Source of the DNA: Mycolicibacterium sp. CBMA 247
GTDB lineage: Bacteria > Actinomycetota > Actinomycetes > Mycobacteriales > Mycobacteriaceae
DNA: 64,000 bases
NCBI RefSeq assembly: GCF_009729095.1
Contig: NZ_VTGX01000002.1
Coordinates: 62,001 to 126,000, forward strand
Direction: 5' to 3'
Positions 45,916 to 54,288 of the stretch are shown in pieces. Every line of letters begins with the position of its first letter. The stretch's first letter is position 1. The position numbers and the translations under genes are program-made. The notes under the pieces are model-generated. The model searched no databases. It saw only the letters and a list, made by a program, of their open reading frames with translations, and was not told the DNA's origin.

Positions 45916-47080
45916 TCGAGCTGTCCAGTGGCGGCACCGGGCTCTGATTCCGGTACTCCCAGCGCCTCAGCGCCTCCCGACACGGGGATTCCACCAGCGC
46001 ATAGCTCACAGCGGCAAGCGCGAAGCCGAACACCAGCGTCAGCACCAACACCACCAGCATCTGCCCGTTGAACAGGAACTCCCCGATCATCGGGAACACC
46101 ATGGCCAACGCGGCGAGATGCCAGACGAACAGCCCGTAGGACCAGCGGCCCAGCGTGACCATCACCCGGTTGCCCAGAATCGGGTGCCCGGTGCCGGGGT
46201 GGTCGAGCACCAGTGGGGCCAGCAGCGCGCCCGCGACGACCGCGCCCATCGCGGTCTTGAGCGTCACCTGCCCGACCGAGCCGGGCCGCAGGCCCTCCAG
46301 CCCGGCCAGCGGCGACGCCGCGATCCCGAACGCCACCGCGGCGATGACCGCCATCAGCACCCGGCGCCGGGCCAGCCGGTGCACCCAGCCGAACGGGCTC
46401 ACCGTGAGCTCAGCCAGCACCATGCCCGCGGCGAACCAGGAGAAGAACGCCGGCGGCCAGTTCCACGGGTTGAGCCCGGTGTTGCCGGCGAAGGGGATGC
46501 GTACCCACAACAGACTGAGTGCCGCCAACGCGATGATCACGCTGATGCGGGCCCGTACCGGCAGCCGCCGCGCCAGCAGCGCGAGCACCGGCAGCGCCAG
46601 ATAGAAGGTGACCTCGACCGACAGGCTCCACATCTGGGTAAGCCCCGGGCTGAGCGTCAGCGGTACGTAGATCTGGGTGAGGGTCAGGTTGGCCAGCCAC
46701 ACCGTCAGATCGGCCCTGGACTCTGGAAGCAGCAGCATGATCACCACGACGGCCACCAGGTAGCCGGGCATGATGCGCACGATCCGGGACCGTAGGTAGT
46801 GGCTGGTGCGCGGCCGCGGGCGCAGGCCGCGGGCAGCCGCGGCATGACCCCGCCACAGCAGAAACCCCGACAGCGCGAAGAACACTGCGACGGCGAGGTC
46901 GAATCGGCCGAAGAACCGTCCGCTCACCCCGGTGGTGTGCCCGGTCTGGAAGGCGACGTGGGTGAGCACCACACCCATGGCCGCGCATGCGCGCATGCCT
47001 TCGACAGCCGGCAGGAAGCTGCGTGTCCCGCCGACCTCGAAATCTGAACCGGTTTCCTGGCCCGATTCTCGGGTGGCCAC
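45878..47080 (-). CDS. tmaT: Membrane acyltransferase 3, TmaT/Rv0228-like
   Basis: The 400-aa protein is an OafA-type acyltransferase with about 10 membrane helices. The conserved start is SFLPAVEGMRACAAMGVVLTHVAF, with the catalytic His in THV. FFALSGFLLWRGHA and LWSLSVEVTFYLALPVLALL also fit. Position and family match Rv0228 and corynebacterial TmaT, which acetylates trehalose monomycolate for export by MmpL3. No extracytoplasmic SGNH domain is present. The start is GTG 47080. It is divergent from the DUF3068 gene, the usual neighbour. Confidence 0.85.
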   Translation of the reverse strand: MATRESGQETGSDFEVGGTRSFLPAVEGMRACAAMGVVLTHVAFQTGHTTGVSGRFFGRFDLAVAVFFALSGFLLWRGHAAAARGLRPRPRTSHYLRSRIVRIMPGYLVAVVVIMLLLPESRADLTVWLANLTLTQIYVPLTLSPGLTQMWSLSVEVTFYLALPVLALLARRLPVRARISVIIALAALSLLWVRIPFAGNTGLNPWNWPPAFFSWFAAGMVLAELTVSPFGWVHRLARRRVLMAVIAAVAFGIAASPLAGLEGLRPGSVGQVTLKTAMGAVVAGALLAPLVLDHPGTGHPILGNRVMVTLGRWSYGLFVWHLAALAMVFPMIGEFLFNGQMLVVLVLTLVFGFALAAVSYALVESPCREALRRWEYRNQSPVPPLDSSITDEPEPAPAAR

Positions 47081-47234
47081 GGCGACCAGTGTGCCGCTCT
47101 ATTGCAACCCCGCCAAACTGCGGGTCAATGCACCCGCGGCGTGCCACCGCGGTAAGTGATGGCCTTAAATAGTGCTGTTAGGGTCGAACGGGTTTGCCTC
47201 ACGACGAGTTGGCCCACACCGAAGGAGGCCCGGT

Positions 47235-48431
47235 TTGAACCGCGCAGTGGCGCTGCGTATCGCGGCATGCGGACTCATGGGGCTCGGTGCAGCCCTGCTG
47301 ATCGCCGCACTGTTGCTCACCACCTATACCAAGGGCAAGATCGCCAAGATCCCGCTCAATCTGGACGCCAGTCTGGTCAGCGACGGAACCGCGACCGCTT
47401 TCGATCCGGCATCGCTGGTGGCCGAGAAGTTCTCCGTGGACCGCAACGTGCCGGTCGCACTGCAGCAACAGGTCAGTGTGGAATCACCGTCGAACGCCGA
47501 GGTTGTGACGCTGCAGGTGGGCAGCACGCTTCGGCGCACCGACCGGCAGAAGGACTCCGGCCTGCTGCTGGCGATCGTGGACACCGTCACGATGAACCGC
47601 AGCACCGCGCTGGCCGTGTCCAGCGACAACAACCCGGGCGGGGCGCTGCAGAAGCCGCGGGCGATCGCGGACGAAAAGCCGGCGACGAACGTCGCGCTGC
47701 CGCACGAGGGCCTGACCTACCGGTTCCCGTTCGACACCGAGAAGAAGACGTACCCGTTCTTCGACCCGATCGCGCAGAAGCCGTTCGACGCAAACTACGA
47801 CGGTGAAGAAGACGTCAACGGGTTGACCACCTACCGGTTCGTCCAGAACGTGGGCTACGACTCCGACGGCAAGCTGGCCGAGCCGGTCAAGTACTCCTCG
47901 CTCTACGCGGACGACGCCGACAGTACGGTGGCCGCGCGCGCCCAGGTGTGGGGTGTGCCCGGCGAACCCGACGAGTCGATCACGATGGACCGCTTCTACG
48001 CCGCGCAGCGCACCTTTTGGGTCGATCCGGTGTCGGGCACCATCGTCAAAGCACAGAATCACGGCTACCAGTACTACGCACGTGACGCGCTCAAGCCCGA
48101 GGTGACCTACGTCGACTACAAGGTCACCTACAACGAGGAGACCGTGGAATCCCAGGTTGCGGCCGCTCAGGACGAGCGGGACCGGGTGGGACTGTGGACC
48201 CGAATCCTGCCGATCACGTTCACCGCGCTGGGCCTGCTGGCTCTCGTCGGCGGCGCCGTGGTGGGTTCGTTCGCGGTGCGCGCCGAGTCCACGCTGATCG
48301 ATCCCGGGCTCGACACCGCCGATCACGGCTTCTTCGACACCCAAGGTTTCCAGGTGCCCGGCGCTGAGGCCAAGACCGAGAAACTGCCCGCTCAACGACC
48401 ATCCGATCTACCGCCGGACCGACCGATCTGA
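47235..48431 (+). CDS. DUF3068 membrane protein for lipomannan/lipoarabinomannan maturation (Rv0227c/MSMEG_0317 type)
   Basis: The 398-aa protein has an N-terminal membrane helix (about residues 10-30: CGLMGLGAALLIAALLLTTYT), a large periplasmic domain and a C-terminal helix (about 325-350: LPITFTALGLLALVGGAVVG) before a cytoplasmic tail. It resembles DUF3068 proteins such as MSMEG_0317 and corynebacterial NCgl2760, needed for lipomannan elongation and LAM synthesis. The TTG start at 47235 is chosen because GAAGGAGG precedes it by 7 bases; an upstream in-frame start lacks one. The next gene begins at its stop. Confidence 0.88.
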   Translation: MNRAVALRIAACGLMGLGAALLIAALLLTTYTKGKIAKIPLNLDASLVSDGTATAFDPASLVAEKFSVDRNVPVALQQQVSVESPSNAEVVTLQVGSTLRRTDRQKDSGLLLAIVDTVTMNRSTALAVSSDNNPGGALQKPRAIADEKPATNVALPHEGLTYRFPFDTEKKTYPFFDPIAQKPFDANYDGEEDVNGLTTYRFVQNVGYDSDGKLAEPVKYSSLYADDADSTVAARAQVWGVPGEPDESITMDRFYAAQRTFWVDPVSGTIVKAQNHGYQYYARDALKPEVTYVDYKVTYNEETVESQVAAAQDERDRVGLWTRILPITFTALGLLALVGGAVVGSFAVRAESTLIDPGLDTADHGFFDTQGFQVPGAEAKTEKLPAQRPSDLPPDRPI

Positions 48432-48475
48432 GCCTGCGCTCTGCTCTGCTGCCTGCCTATGCGCTGGCACTTTCG

Positions 48476-50080
48476 TTGCTGGTAACCGGGCCGCTGCTGG
48501 CGCCCGGTTACTTGCTTTTGCGCGACGCGGTCTCCACCCCGCGGTCGTATCTGACCGATGCGGCGCTGGGGCTGACCGAGGCCGCACCCCGGGCGCTGCC
48601 CCAGGATTTCGCGGTGGCCGTGGCCTCGACCGTGCTGGACGGCGGGGTGGTGGTCAAGATCCTGCTCGTGGCGGGTCTGTGGCTGGCCGGGTGGGGCGCG
48701 GCGCGACTGGCCTCGGCGGTCCTGGGGCCCGGCTTGCCGGGCCGGTTCATCGCGGCGACGCTGGCTGTCTGGAATCCGTACGTGGCCGAGCGGTTGCTGC
48801 AGGGGCACTGGAGCCTGCTCGTCGGCTACGGCTGTCTGCCCTGGGTGGCGGTGTGCGTGCTGCGGCTGCGCGCCGGGGCGGGGCCTGCTCCGGCGTGGGG
48901 TCTGCTGTTCTGGATCGCGCTGGCCGGGCTGACACCGACGGGCCTGATGCTGGCCGCAACGGTCGCGCTGACCACTGTGGCGGTGCCCGGCGATGGCTGG
49001 CGACGCCTGCGGGTCGCCGCGCTCGGGTTGGGGTCGGCGGTGCTGGCCGCGACGCCGTGGTTGGTGGCCGCTGCCATTGGCGGAGCAGTCTCGTCGGCAC
49101 CGCCACCGGCGGCCGGGGTTGATGCGTTCGCGGCACGGGCCGAGCCTGGTCTGGCCACCCTGGGCAGCCTGGCCGGCTTGGGCGGTATCTGGAACGGCGA
49201 ATCGGTTCCTGGCTCGCGCACAACGCTTTTCGCGGTGGTGGCCACCGCGGTACTGATCGGCATCGTCGCCCTGGGCCTGCCCGTGGTGGCGCGCAACCGC
49301 ACGGCGGTACCTCTCCTGATTCTGGCCGCGGCCGCGGTGCTGATCCCGGCCGCGATGGCCACCGGCCCCGGGCTGACGTTCGTCGATGCGGCGATCCGGG
49401 CAGTGCCCGGCATCGGCGTGGTGCGCGACGGACAGAAATGGGTGGCCCTGGCCATGCCGGGCTACACAGTGGCCGCAGCCGCCGCGCCGGTCACACTGTG
49501 CCGGCTGCGGGTGCCGGCCACCGCGGCTGCCGCGGTGTGCTGTGCGGCGCTCATCGCGGTACTACCCGATCTGGCCTGGGGCGTGGGCAATCAGATGCGC
49601 GCGGTGCAGTACCCCCCGAGTTGGGCGGCCGCGGCGGCCGAGATCAACGCCGATCCCCGGCCGGTTGCCGTGCTACCGCCGGACAGCATGCGCGAATTCT
49701 CTTGGGCGCCTACCGCTCCGGTGCTCGACCCGCTGCCCCGCTGGCTTCGCGCCGAGGTACTGACAACCGGTGACCTGTCGATCGGGGGGCAGACCGTTCC
49801 CGGTGAGGGCGCACGGGCCCGGGCCGTGCAGGATCTGGTGCTCTCGGGTGCCCCCGATCAGCAGTTGGCCGACGCCGGGGTGGGCTGGGTGGTGCGCGAA
49901 TCCGACCGCGAGATATCGGTTCACCGGGTGGGCGGCTCATCGCCCGCGGCTTCGCAACGGGGCGTGATGATCGCCGCACACCTGGCGTGGCTCGTGGTTC
50001 TGGCCGGCGGGGCTATCGGAATGGCAGTCAGCGGGCTGCGAGGACCGCGCCCCGTCCTTCAGACCAGTCCGCTCACATAG
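48476..50080 (+). CDS. Polytopic membrane protein, Rv0226c-like GT-C type
   Basis: The protein is at least 534 aa with about 11-13 membrane helices. It is Ala/Leu-rich with ATLAVWNPYVAERLLQGHWSLLVGYGCLPW (read in pieces), a stretch like lipid-linked glycosyltransferases of the GT-C fold. It matches Rv0226c by position and character. TTG 48476 is the first standard start, but coding character extends back to CTG 48428, overlapping the previous stop. That would add the first half of a membrane helix (LRSALLPAYALALSLL), so the true start may be CTG. A role in envelope glycan synthesis is inferred from neighbours. Confidence 0.8.
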   Translation: MLVTGPLLAPGYLLLRDAVSTPRSYLTDAALGLTEAAPRALPQDFAVAVASTVLDGGVVVKILLVAGLWLAGWGAARLASAVLGPGLPGRFIAATLAVWNPYVAERLLQGHWSLLVGYGCLPWVAVCVLRLRAGAGPAPAWGLLFWIALAGLTPTGLMLAATVALTTVAVPGDGWRRLRVAALGLGSAVLAATPWLVAAAIGGAVSSAPPPAAGVDAFAARAEPGLATLGSLAGLGGIWNGESVPGSRTTLFAVVATAVLIGIVALGLPVVARNRTAVPLLILAAAAVLIPAAMATGPGLTFVDAAIRAVPGIGVVRDGQKWVALAMPGYTVAAAAAPVTLCRLRVPATAAAAVCCAALIAVLPDLAWGVGNQMRAVQYPPSWAAAAAEINADPRPVAVLPPDSMREFSWAPTAPVLDPLPRWLRAEVLTTGDLSIGGQTVPGEGARARAVQDLVLSGAPDQQLADAGVGWVVRESDREISVHRVGGSSPAASQRGVMIAAHLAWLVVLAGGAIGMAVSGLRGPRPVLQTSPLT

Positions 50081-51228
50081 TTGCCGCCGTGCACGGATTC
50101 CAGCACAGTGCGCATCGCGTCGGCGCTGAGCGTCCAGGAGAATTCGTCGCTGCGGGTCTGGGCCTTGCTGCCCAGCTGAATTCGCAGCACCGGGTCTGAC
50201 AACAGTTGACCGAGCGCGGCGACCAGGGCGTCGCGGTCCTCGACCAGGAGCCCGGTGACCCCGTCCACGATCGAATCGGTCAGACCGCCGGACGCGCGGT
50301 AACCGATGGTCGGCACCCCGTGCTGGGCGGCCTCGGTGACGGCAAGTCCCCAACCTTCTTTGCGCGACGGCAGCACATGCACCCAACTCCGCTGCAGCAC
50401 ACGGTGTTTGGTCTCTTCGTCGACGTGTCCGTGAAAGGTCACCGAATCGGAGATACCGAGCAATTCGGCGTGCTCGACGAGTCGCTGCCGCCACCAACCG
50501 CCGCCCAGGATGTCCAGGTGCAGTGCCGGCACCTCGGCGCGCAATGCCGCGACCGCTTCCAGCGCGTCTTCGATCTGCTTGTGCGGCACCAGCCGGGACA
50601 GCACGACGAGCCGTGGGGTGGTCGACCGCGGCAGCTCCAGCGTTGGGCCGGGGGCCTCGTCAAGTCCGTTGCGTACCACCGCGATCCGGCCGGAATCGAC
50701 CCCGAGCTCATTGAGGTCGCGGGCCGAGGGCAATGACACCGTGACGTACTGGTTGCGACGGTGCAGGCGCGGGGAGAGCTTGGACTCCACGAACCAGCCG
50801 ATCCGGCCCCGCACCGGGCCGGCCACCGGCCACAGTTCACGGTGGCAGTGGTGCACCAACACCGCCACCCGGCGGCCGAAGGCCAACCGGGCCAGAAACG
50901 GCAGCCCGTTCTGGGTGTCGACGACGACGTCGGGCCGGACCCTGCGCAACGGCCCGAGGCCGACGCGGGAGGCCACCATCGCCAGCCCGGCCCAGATGTA
51001 CACGCTGTAGGGCCCGCCGGCCCGGTTGATCTGCACGCCGTCGACCACCTCGCGCCGGGCCGCACCCGGGTAACGCGCGGTGCGCAGCGTGACGTTGACG
51101 CCGTCCTGGGCAAGGCACGCGCCGATCCGCTGCAGATAGGCCTCGCTGCCGCCGCCCTGGGGATGACCGATGTCTCGCCAGCACAGCAGCAGGACGCTCC
51201 GCAGGCGAGGGTCAGGACGGGCAGACAT
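50059..51228 (-). CDS. GT4 family glycosyltransferase, Rv0225-like
   Basis: The 389-aa GT-B enzyme has the acceptor-side start LLLCWRDIGHPQGGGSEAYLQRIG, middle LVVLSRLVPHKQIEDALEAV, and donor-side motif PSRKEGWGLAVTEAAQHGVPTIGYRASGG (read in pieces), where the E-x7-E pair binds the nucleotide sugar. The ATG at 51228 is used; an upstream extension to 51552 runs over the divergent methyltransferase gene. It is convergent with the GT-C gene, with a 22-bp overlap of the 3' ends. The sugar and acceptor are unknown; neighbours point to the envelope. Confidence 0.9.
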   Translation of the reverse strand: MSARPDPRLRSVLLLCWRDIGHPQGGGSEAYLQRIGACLAQDGVNVTLRTARYPGAARREVVDGVQINRAGGPYSVYIWAGLAMVASRVGLGPLRRVRPDVVVDTQNGLPFLARLAFGRRVAVLVHHCHRELWPVAGPVRGRIGWFVESKLSPRLHRRNQYVTVSLPSARDLNELGVDSGRIAVVRNGLDEAPGPTLELPRSTTPRLVVLSRLVPHKQIEDALEAVAALRAEVPALHLDILGGGWWRQRLVEHAELLGISDSVTFHGHVDEETKHRVLQRSWVHVLPSRKEGWGLAVTEAAQHGVPTIGYRASGGLTDSIVDGVTGLLVEDRDALVAALGQLLSDPVLRIQLGSKAQTRSDEFSWTLSADAMRTVLESVHGGNYVSGLV

Positions 51229-51261
51229 CGTGTTGAGGGTACCGGTGAGTAGGTTGGGCGA

Positions 51262-52044
51262 GTGCAGCCCAGCGACATCTCGGCGCGGTTCGCCCGCCGG
51301 GCAACCCTGAGCCGGTCGGTGCGCCTGCTGGCGCAGTTCCGGTTCGAGCAGAGCAACCCGGCCCGGTTCTATGGCGCACTGGCCGCCGATACCGTCGCCA
51401 TGGTCACTGATCTGTGGACGTCGACCACCGGCGAGAGCCCGGCCGGGCGCACGGTGCTGGACGTGGGTGGCGGGCCCGGCTACTTCGCGACTGCGTTCGA
51501 TGCGGCGGGGCTGCACTACATCGGGGTGGAGCCGGATCCTCGGGAAATGCACGCGGGGCCGGCCGCCGACGCATCAGAAGGCACGTTCGTGCGGGCCTCC
51601 GGGATGGCCCTGCCGTTCGCCGACGACAGTGTCGACATCTGCCTGTCGTCCAACGTCGCCGAGCATGTGCCGCAGCCGTGGCGGTTGGGCAACGAGATGC
51701 TGCGGGTGACCCGGCCCGGCGGGCTGGTGGTGTTGTCCTACACGGTGTGGCTCGGCCCGTTCGGTGGCCACGAGATGGGGCTGACGCACTATCTCGGTGG
51801 AGCCCGGGCAGCCCAGCGCTACACCCGCAAACACGGTCATCGACCCAAAAACGACTACGGCTCGTCGTTGTTCGCGGTGTCGGCGGCCGACGGTCTGCAA
51901 TGGGCGGCCAGCACCGGCGCGCTGATTGCCGCATTTCCGCGCTACCACCCCCGATGGGCCTGGTGGATGACCAGGGTGCCAGGGTTGCGAGAGTTCCTGG
52001 TGAGCAATCTGGTGCTGGTCCTGCGGCCGTCCGAATCCCGCTAA
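51262..52044 (+). CDS. SAM-dependent methyltransferase, Rv0224c-like
   Basis: The 260-aa class I methyltransferase has motif I VLDVGGGPGYFATAF, acidic VEPDP at the end of strand 2, MALPFADDSVDICLSSNVAEHV (motif IV region) and LRVTRPGGLVVLS. Position and sequence fit Rv0224c. The start is GTG 51262, divergent from the glycosyltransferase with a 33-bp gap. The acceptor is not known. The KstR-like box for the next gene lies just after its stop. Confidence 0.88.
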   Translation: MQPSDISARFARRATLSRSVRLLAQFRFEQSNPARFYGALAADTVAMVTDLWTSTTGESPAGRTVLDVGGGPGYFATAFDAAGLHYIGVEPDPREMHAGPAADASEGTFVRASGMALPFADDSVDICLSSNVAEHVPQPWRLGNEMLRVTRPGGLVVLSYTVWLGPFGGHEMGLTHYLGGARAAQRYTRKHGHRPKNDYGSSLFAVSAADGLQWAASTGALIAAFPRYHPRWAWWMTRVPGLREFLVSNLVLVLRPSESR

Positions 52045-52045
52045 C

Positions 52046-52059
52046 TGGAACAGGTTCTC
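52046..52059. promoter_or_regulatory. KstR-like box upstream of the aldehyde dehydrogenase
   Basis: TGGAACAGGTTCTC fits the KstR consensus TNNAACNNGTTNNA except for the final base and has a symmetric GAAC-N2-GTTC core. It lies 33 bp before the chosen start. I recall the M. tuberculosis counterpart Rv0223c being listed in the KstR (cholesterol) regulon. Confidence 0.5.
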
Positions 52060-52092
52060 GTAGTTCTGGGAAACCTGGGTAATGTGACGCTT

Positions 52093-53568
52093 ATGACACA
52101 GAGCGCAGCCGCCACTAGGACGGAATTCGACAAACTGTTCATCGGCGGCCACTGGGTGGAGCCTTCGACCTCCGAGGTCATCGAAGTCTTCTCCCCCGCG
52201 ACCGGCGAGAAGGTCGGCCAGGTCCCGCTGGCCGCCGAGGCCGATGTCAACGCCGCGTGCGCCGCGGCCCGCAAGGCGTTCGACGAGGGTCCGTGGCCCC
52301 ACATGTCGCCCGAGGATCGTCAGGCGGTGCTGGCCAAGGCCGTCGAGCTCATCAACGAGCGGGCCGAGGACTTCAAGCACCTGCTGAAGCTGGAGACCGG
52401 CCAGCCGCCGAGCATCGTCGACTTGATGCAGTTCGGCGCGGGCGTGTCCAGCCTGCAGTTCTACGCCGGCGCGGCCGACAAGTACGACTGGAAGGACATC
52501 CGCGACGGCATCTACGGCCAGACCCTGGTCGTCAAGGAGCCGATCGGCGTCGTCGGCGCGGTCATCGCCTGGAATGTGCCCTTCTTCCTGGCCTGCAACA
52601 AGCTCGGTCCGGCCCTGCTCGCCGGCTGCACGGTGGTGCTCAAGCCGGCCGGTGAGACCCCGCTGACCACCAACCTGTTCGCCCAGGTGCTCGCCGAGGC
52701 CGGCCTGCCCGAGGGTGTGCTTTCGATAGTGCCCGGCGGCCCGGAGACCGGCCGTGCCCTGACGGCCAACCCCGAGCTGGACAAGTTCACCTTCACCGGC
52801 TCCAGCGCCGTCGGCAAGGAGATCGGCAAGCTCGCGGCCGAGAAGCTCAAGCCGTGCACGCTGGAACTCGGTGGCAAGTCCGCGGCGATCATCCTCGAGG
52901 ACGCCGACGTGGATTCCACCATGCCGATGCTGGTGTTCTCCGGCCTGATGAACTGCGGGCAGGCCTGTGTGGGTCAGACCCGCATCCTGGCACCGCGGTC
53001 GCGGTACGACGAGATCGTCGAGAAGCTCGCGGGAGCCGTCGCTGCCATGCAGGTCGGCTTGCCCGACGATCCGGCCTCGATGATCGGCCCGCTGATCTCC
53101 GAGAAGCAGCGCGATCGCGTGGAGGGCTACATCAAGAAGGGCGTCGAGGAGGGTGCCCGCATCGTCACCGGCGGCGGCCGTCCCGAGGGCCTGGATTCGG
53201 GCTGGTTCGTGCAGCCGACCGTGTTCGCCGACGTCGACAACTCGATGACCATCGCCCAGGAGGAGATCTTCGGGCCGGTGCTCGTGGTGATCCCGTTCGA
53301 CACCGAAGACGACGCGGTGCGCATCGCCAACGACTCGCCGTACGGCCTGGCCGGCAGCGTATACACCACGGACTTCCCCAAGGCCGTCGAGATCGCCTCG
53401 AAGATCCGCACCGGCACCTATGCGGTGAACATGTACGCCTTCGATCCGGGTGCCCCGTTCGGCGGGTACAAGAACTCCGGCATCGGACGCGAGAACGGCC
53501 CGGAGGGCATCGACGCCTACACCCAGGCCAAGAGCGTGCTCCTGCCGTTTGGGTACACCCCGGAGTAG
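52093..53568 (+). CDS. NAD(P)-dependent aldehyde dehydrogenase, Rv0223c-like
   Basis: The 491-aa enzyme oxidises an aldehyde to the acid. It has NAD-binding FTFTGSSAVGKEIG, general base Glu in LELGGKSAAIIL, and nucleophile Cys in NCGQACVGQTRIL. GYKNSGIGRENGPEGIDAYTQ at the end is typical of the family. Start ATG 52093 is used; GTG 52084 is also in frame. A KstR-like box upstream suggests a role in sterol side-chain or lipid catabolism. A strong hairpin follows the stop. Confidence 0.92.
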   Translation: MTQSAAATRTEFDKLFIGGHWVEPSTSEVIEVFSPATGEKVGQVPLAAEADVNAACAAARKAFDEGPWPHMSPEDRQAVLAKAVELINERAEDFKHLLKLETGQPPSIVDLMQFGAGVSSLQFYAGAADKYDWKDIRDGIYGQTLVVKEPIGVVGAVIAWNVPFFLACNKLGPALLAGCTVVLKPAGETPLTTNLFAQVLAEAGLPEGVLSIVPGGPETGRALTANPELDKFTFTGSSAVGKEIGKLAAEKLKPCTLELGGKSAAIILEDADVDSTMPMLVFSGLMNCGQACVGQTRILAPRSRYDEIVEKLAGAVAAMQVGLPDDPASMIGPLISEKQRDRVEGYIKKGVEEGARIVTGGGRPEGLDSGWFVQPTVFADVDNSMTIAQEEIFGPVLVVIPFDTEDDAVRIANDSPYGLAGSVYTTDFPKAVEIASKIRTGTYAVNMYAFDPGAPFGGYKNSGIGRENGPEGIDAYTQAKSVLLPFGYTPE

Positions 53569-53609
53569 AACTCACCAACAGTCCCCCGCAAGCGGGAGGG
53601 GCCCCCAGC

Positions 53610-53645
53610 GAATGTCCCGCAAAACCACGGTTTTGCGGGACATTC
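53610..53645. terminator. Hairpin after the aldehyde dehydrogenase
   Basis: Perfect 17-bp arms (53610-53626 and 53629-53645) with a 2-nt centre lie 41 bp after the stop. A smaller CCCGC-AA-GCGGG hairpin precedes it. Confidence 0.85.
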
Positions 53646-53743
53646 TCGTCTTCTCGCGCACCAACATGACAGCCAACGTTCAGCCTCGCCGGTTAGCGTG
53701 GCTCGGGTTCGTCCATGCAGCGCCGAAACGCAAGGAGATTCCC

Positions 53744-53965
53744 ATGGCAGTTTCCGTTGATCTGGCCAAGTCGCTCGACAAGGCCTACGAGGACAAGTCC
53801 CTCAAGGAGATCCTGGACGCCTCGCCCGCGGCGCTGGCCGGGGTCACCGACGCCGACGCCCAGCACCTCGCCGCGGCGTTCAACATCAAGACCGTGCGCC
53901 AGTTCGGGTCGAGCAAGTTCTTCAGGGTGGCCGCGGCACTGGTGGCGCTCGAAACCGCCGGCTGA
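53744..53965 (+). CDS. Small conserved-type helical protein, function unknown
   Basis: This 73-aa protein reads MAVSVDLAKSLDKAYEDKSL at its start, followed by a helical core (KEILDASPAALAGVTDADAQHLAAAF) and NIKTVRQFGSSKFFRVAAALV. The pattern of two short helical repeats resembles small DNA-binding or helix-hairpin modules, but I do not recognise a named family. AAGGAGA lies six bases before the ATG and codon use is fully mycobacterial, so it is a real gene. It is isolated between a terminator and the scarred region. Confidence 0.8.
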   Translation: MAVSVDLAKSLDKAYEDKSLKEILDASPAALAGVTDADAQHLAAAFNIKTVRQFGSSKFFRVAAALVALETAG

Positions 53966-54288
53966 CCGCCGGCCGATTTCTCTCCGGGGTGCAGTCCCTC
54001 AGCGGCCCTGGAAGTTCGCAGCGCGCCTCGGAGATTCGGTCCGCAAAGCCCAGCCGGGGTGTGGGGCCGACCGTGTGGCGATAGTTGTAGCTTGAGGTGG
54101 CACTGGCTGACCCGTACGTGATTTCGCGTCACGGGGGTCAGCGGCGGTGCTTGGTTTTCGAAACTGATGACCCCCAGCTCGACTGGCTGACGAGGGCAAT
54201 CACGATCGGCAAGGGACATCGGCTGAAGAACTCAGCCCGCATCGAGGTGTTCGAAGTGAAATGACCCGAGGATGCGGCCACAAACTCG
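53966..54288. other. Scar region with a duplicated enoyl-CoA hydratase 3' end
   Basis: Positions 53999-54019 repeat exactly the last 21 bp of the hydratase gene at 55540-55560, in the same orientation. On the minus strand the copy reads RRAANFQGR-stop, preceded by diverged sequence. The rest of the gap holds a possible 55-codon frame (see 54097-54264). GC is lower than in flanking genes. It looks like one border of an old insertion or duplication. Confidence 0.6.
54097..54264 (+). CDS. Possible 55-aa ORF of unknown origin
   Basis: From GTG 54097 the frame reads MALADPYVISRHGGQRRCLV and ends ITIGKGHRLKNSARIEVFEVK. It has a protein-like mix of residues but mixed codon choice and no clear ribosome site. 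It could be the tail of a lost gene or non-coding border DNA of a mobile element. I do not recognise a family. Confidence 0.25.
   Translation: MALADPYVISRHGGQRRCLVFETDDPQLDWLTRAITIGKGHRLKNSARIEVFEVK

Noticed and set aside
53966-54288. Intact insertion sequence at the scar
   Set aside because: No transposase motif or pair of terminal inverted repeats is visible; only a direct repeat of a gene end and fragments remain.
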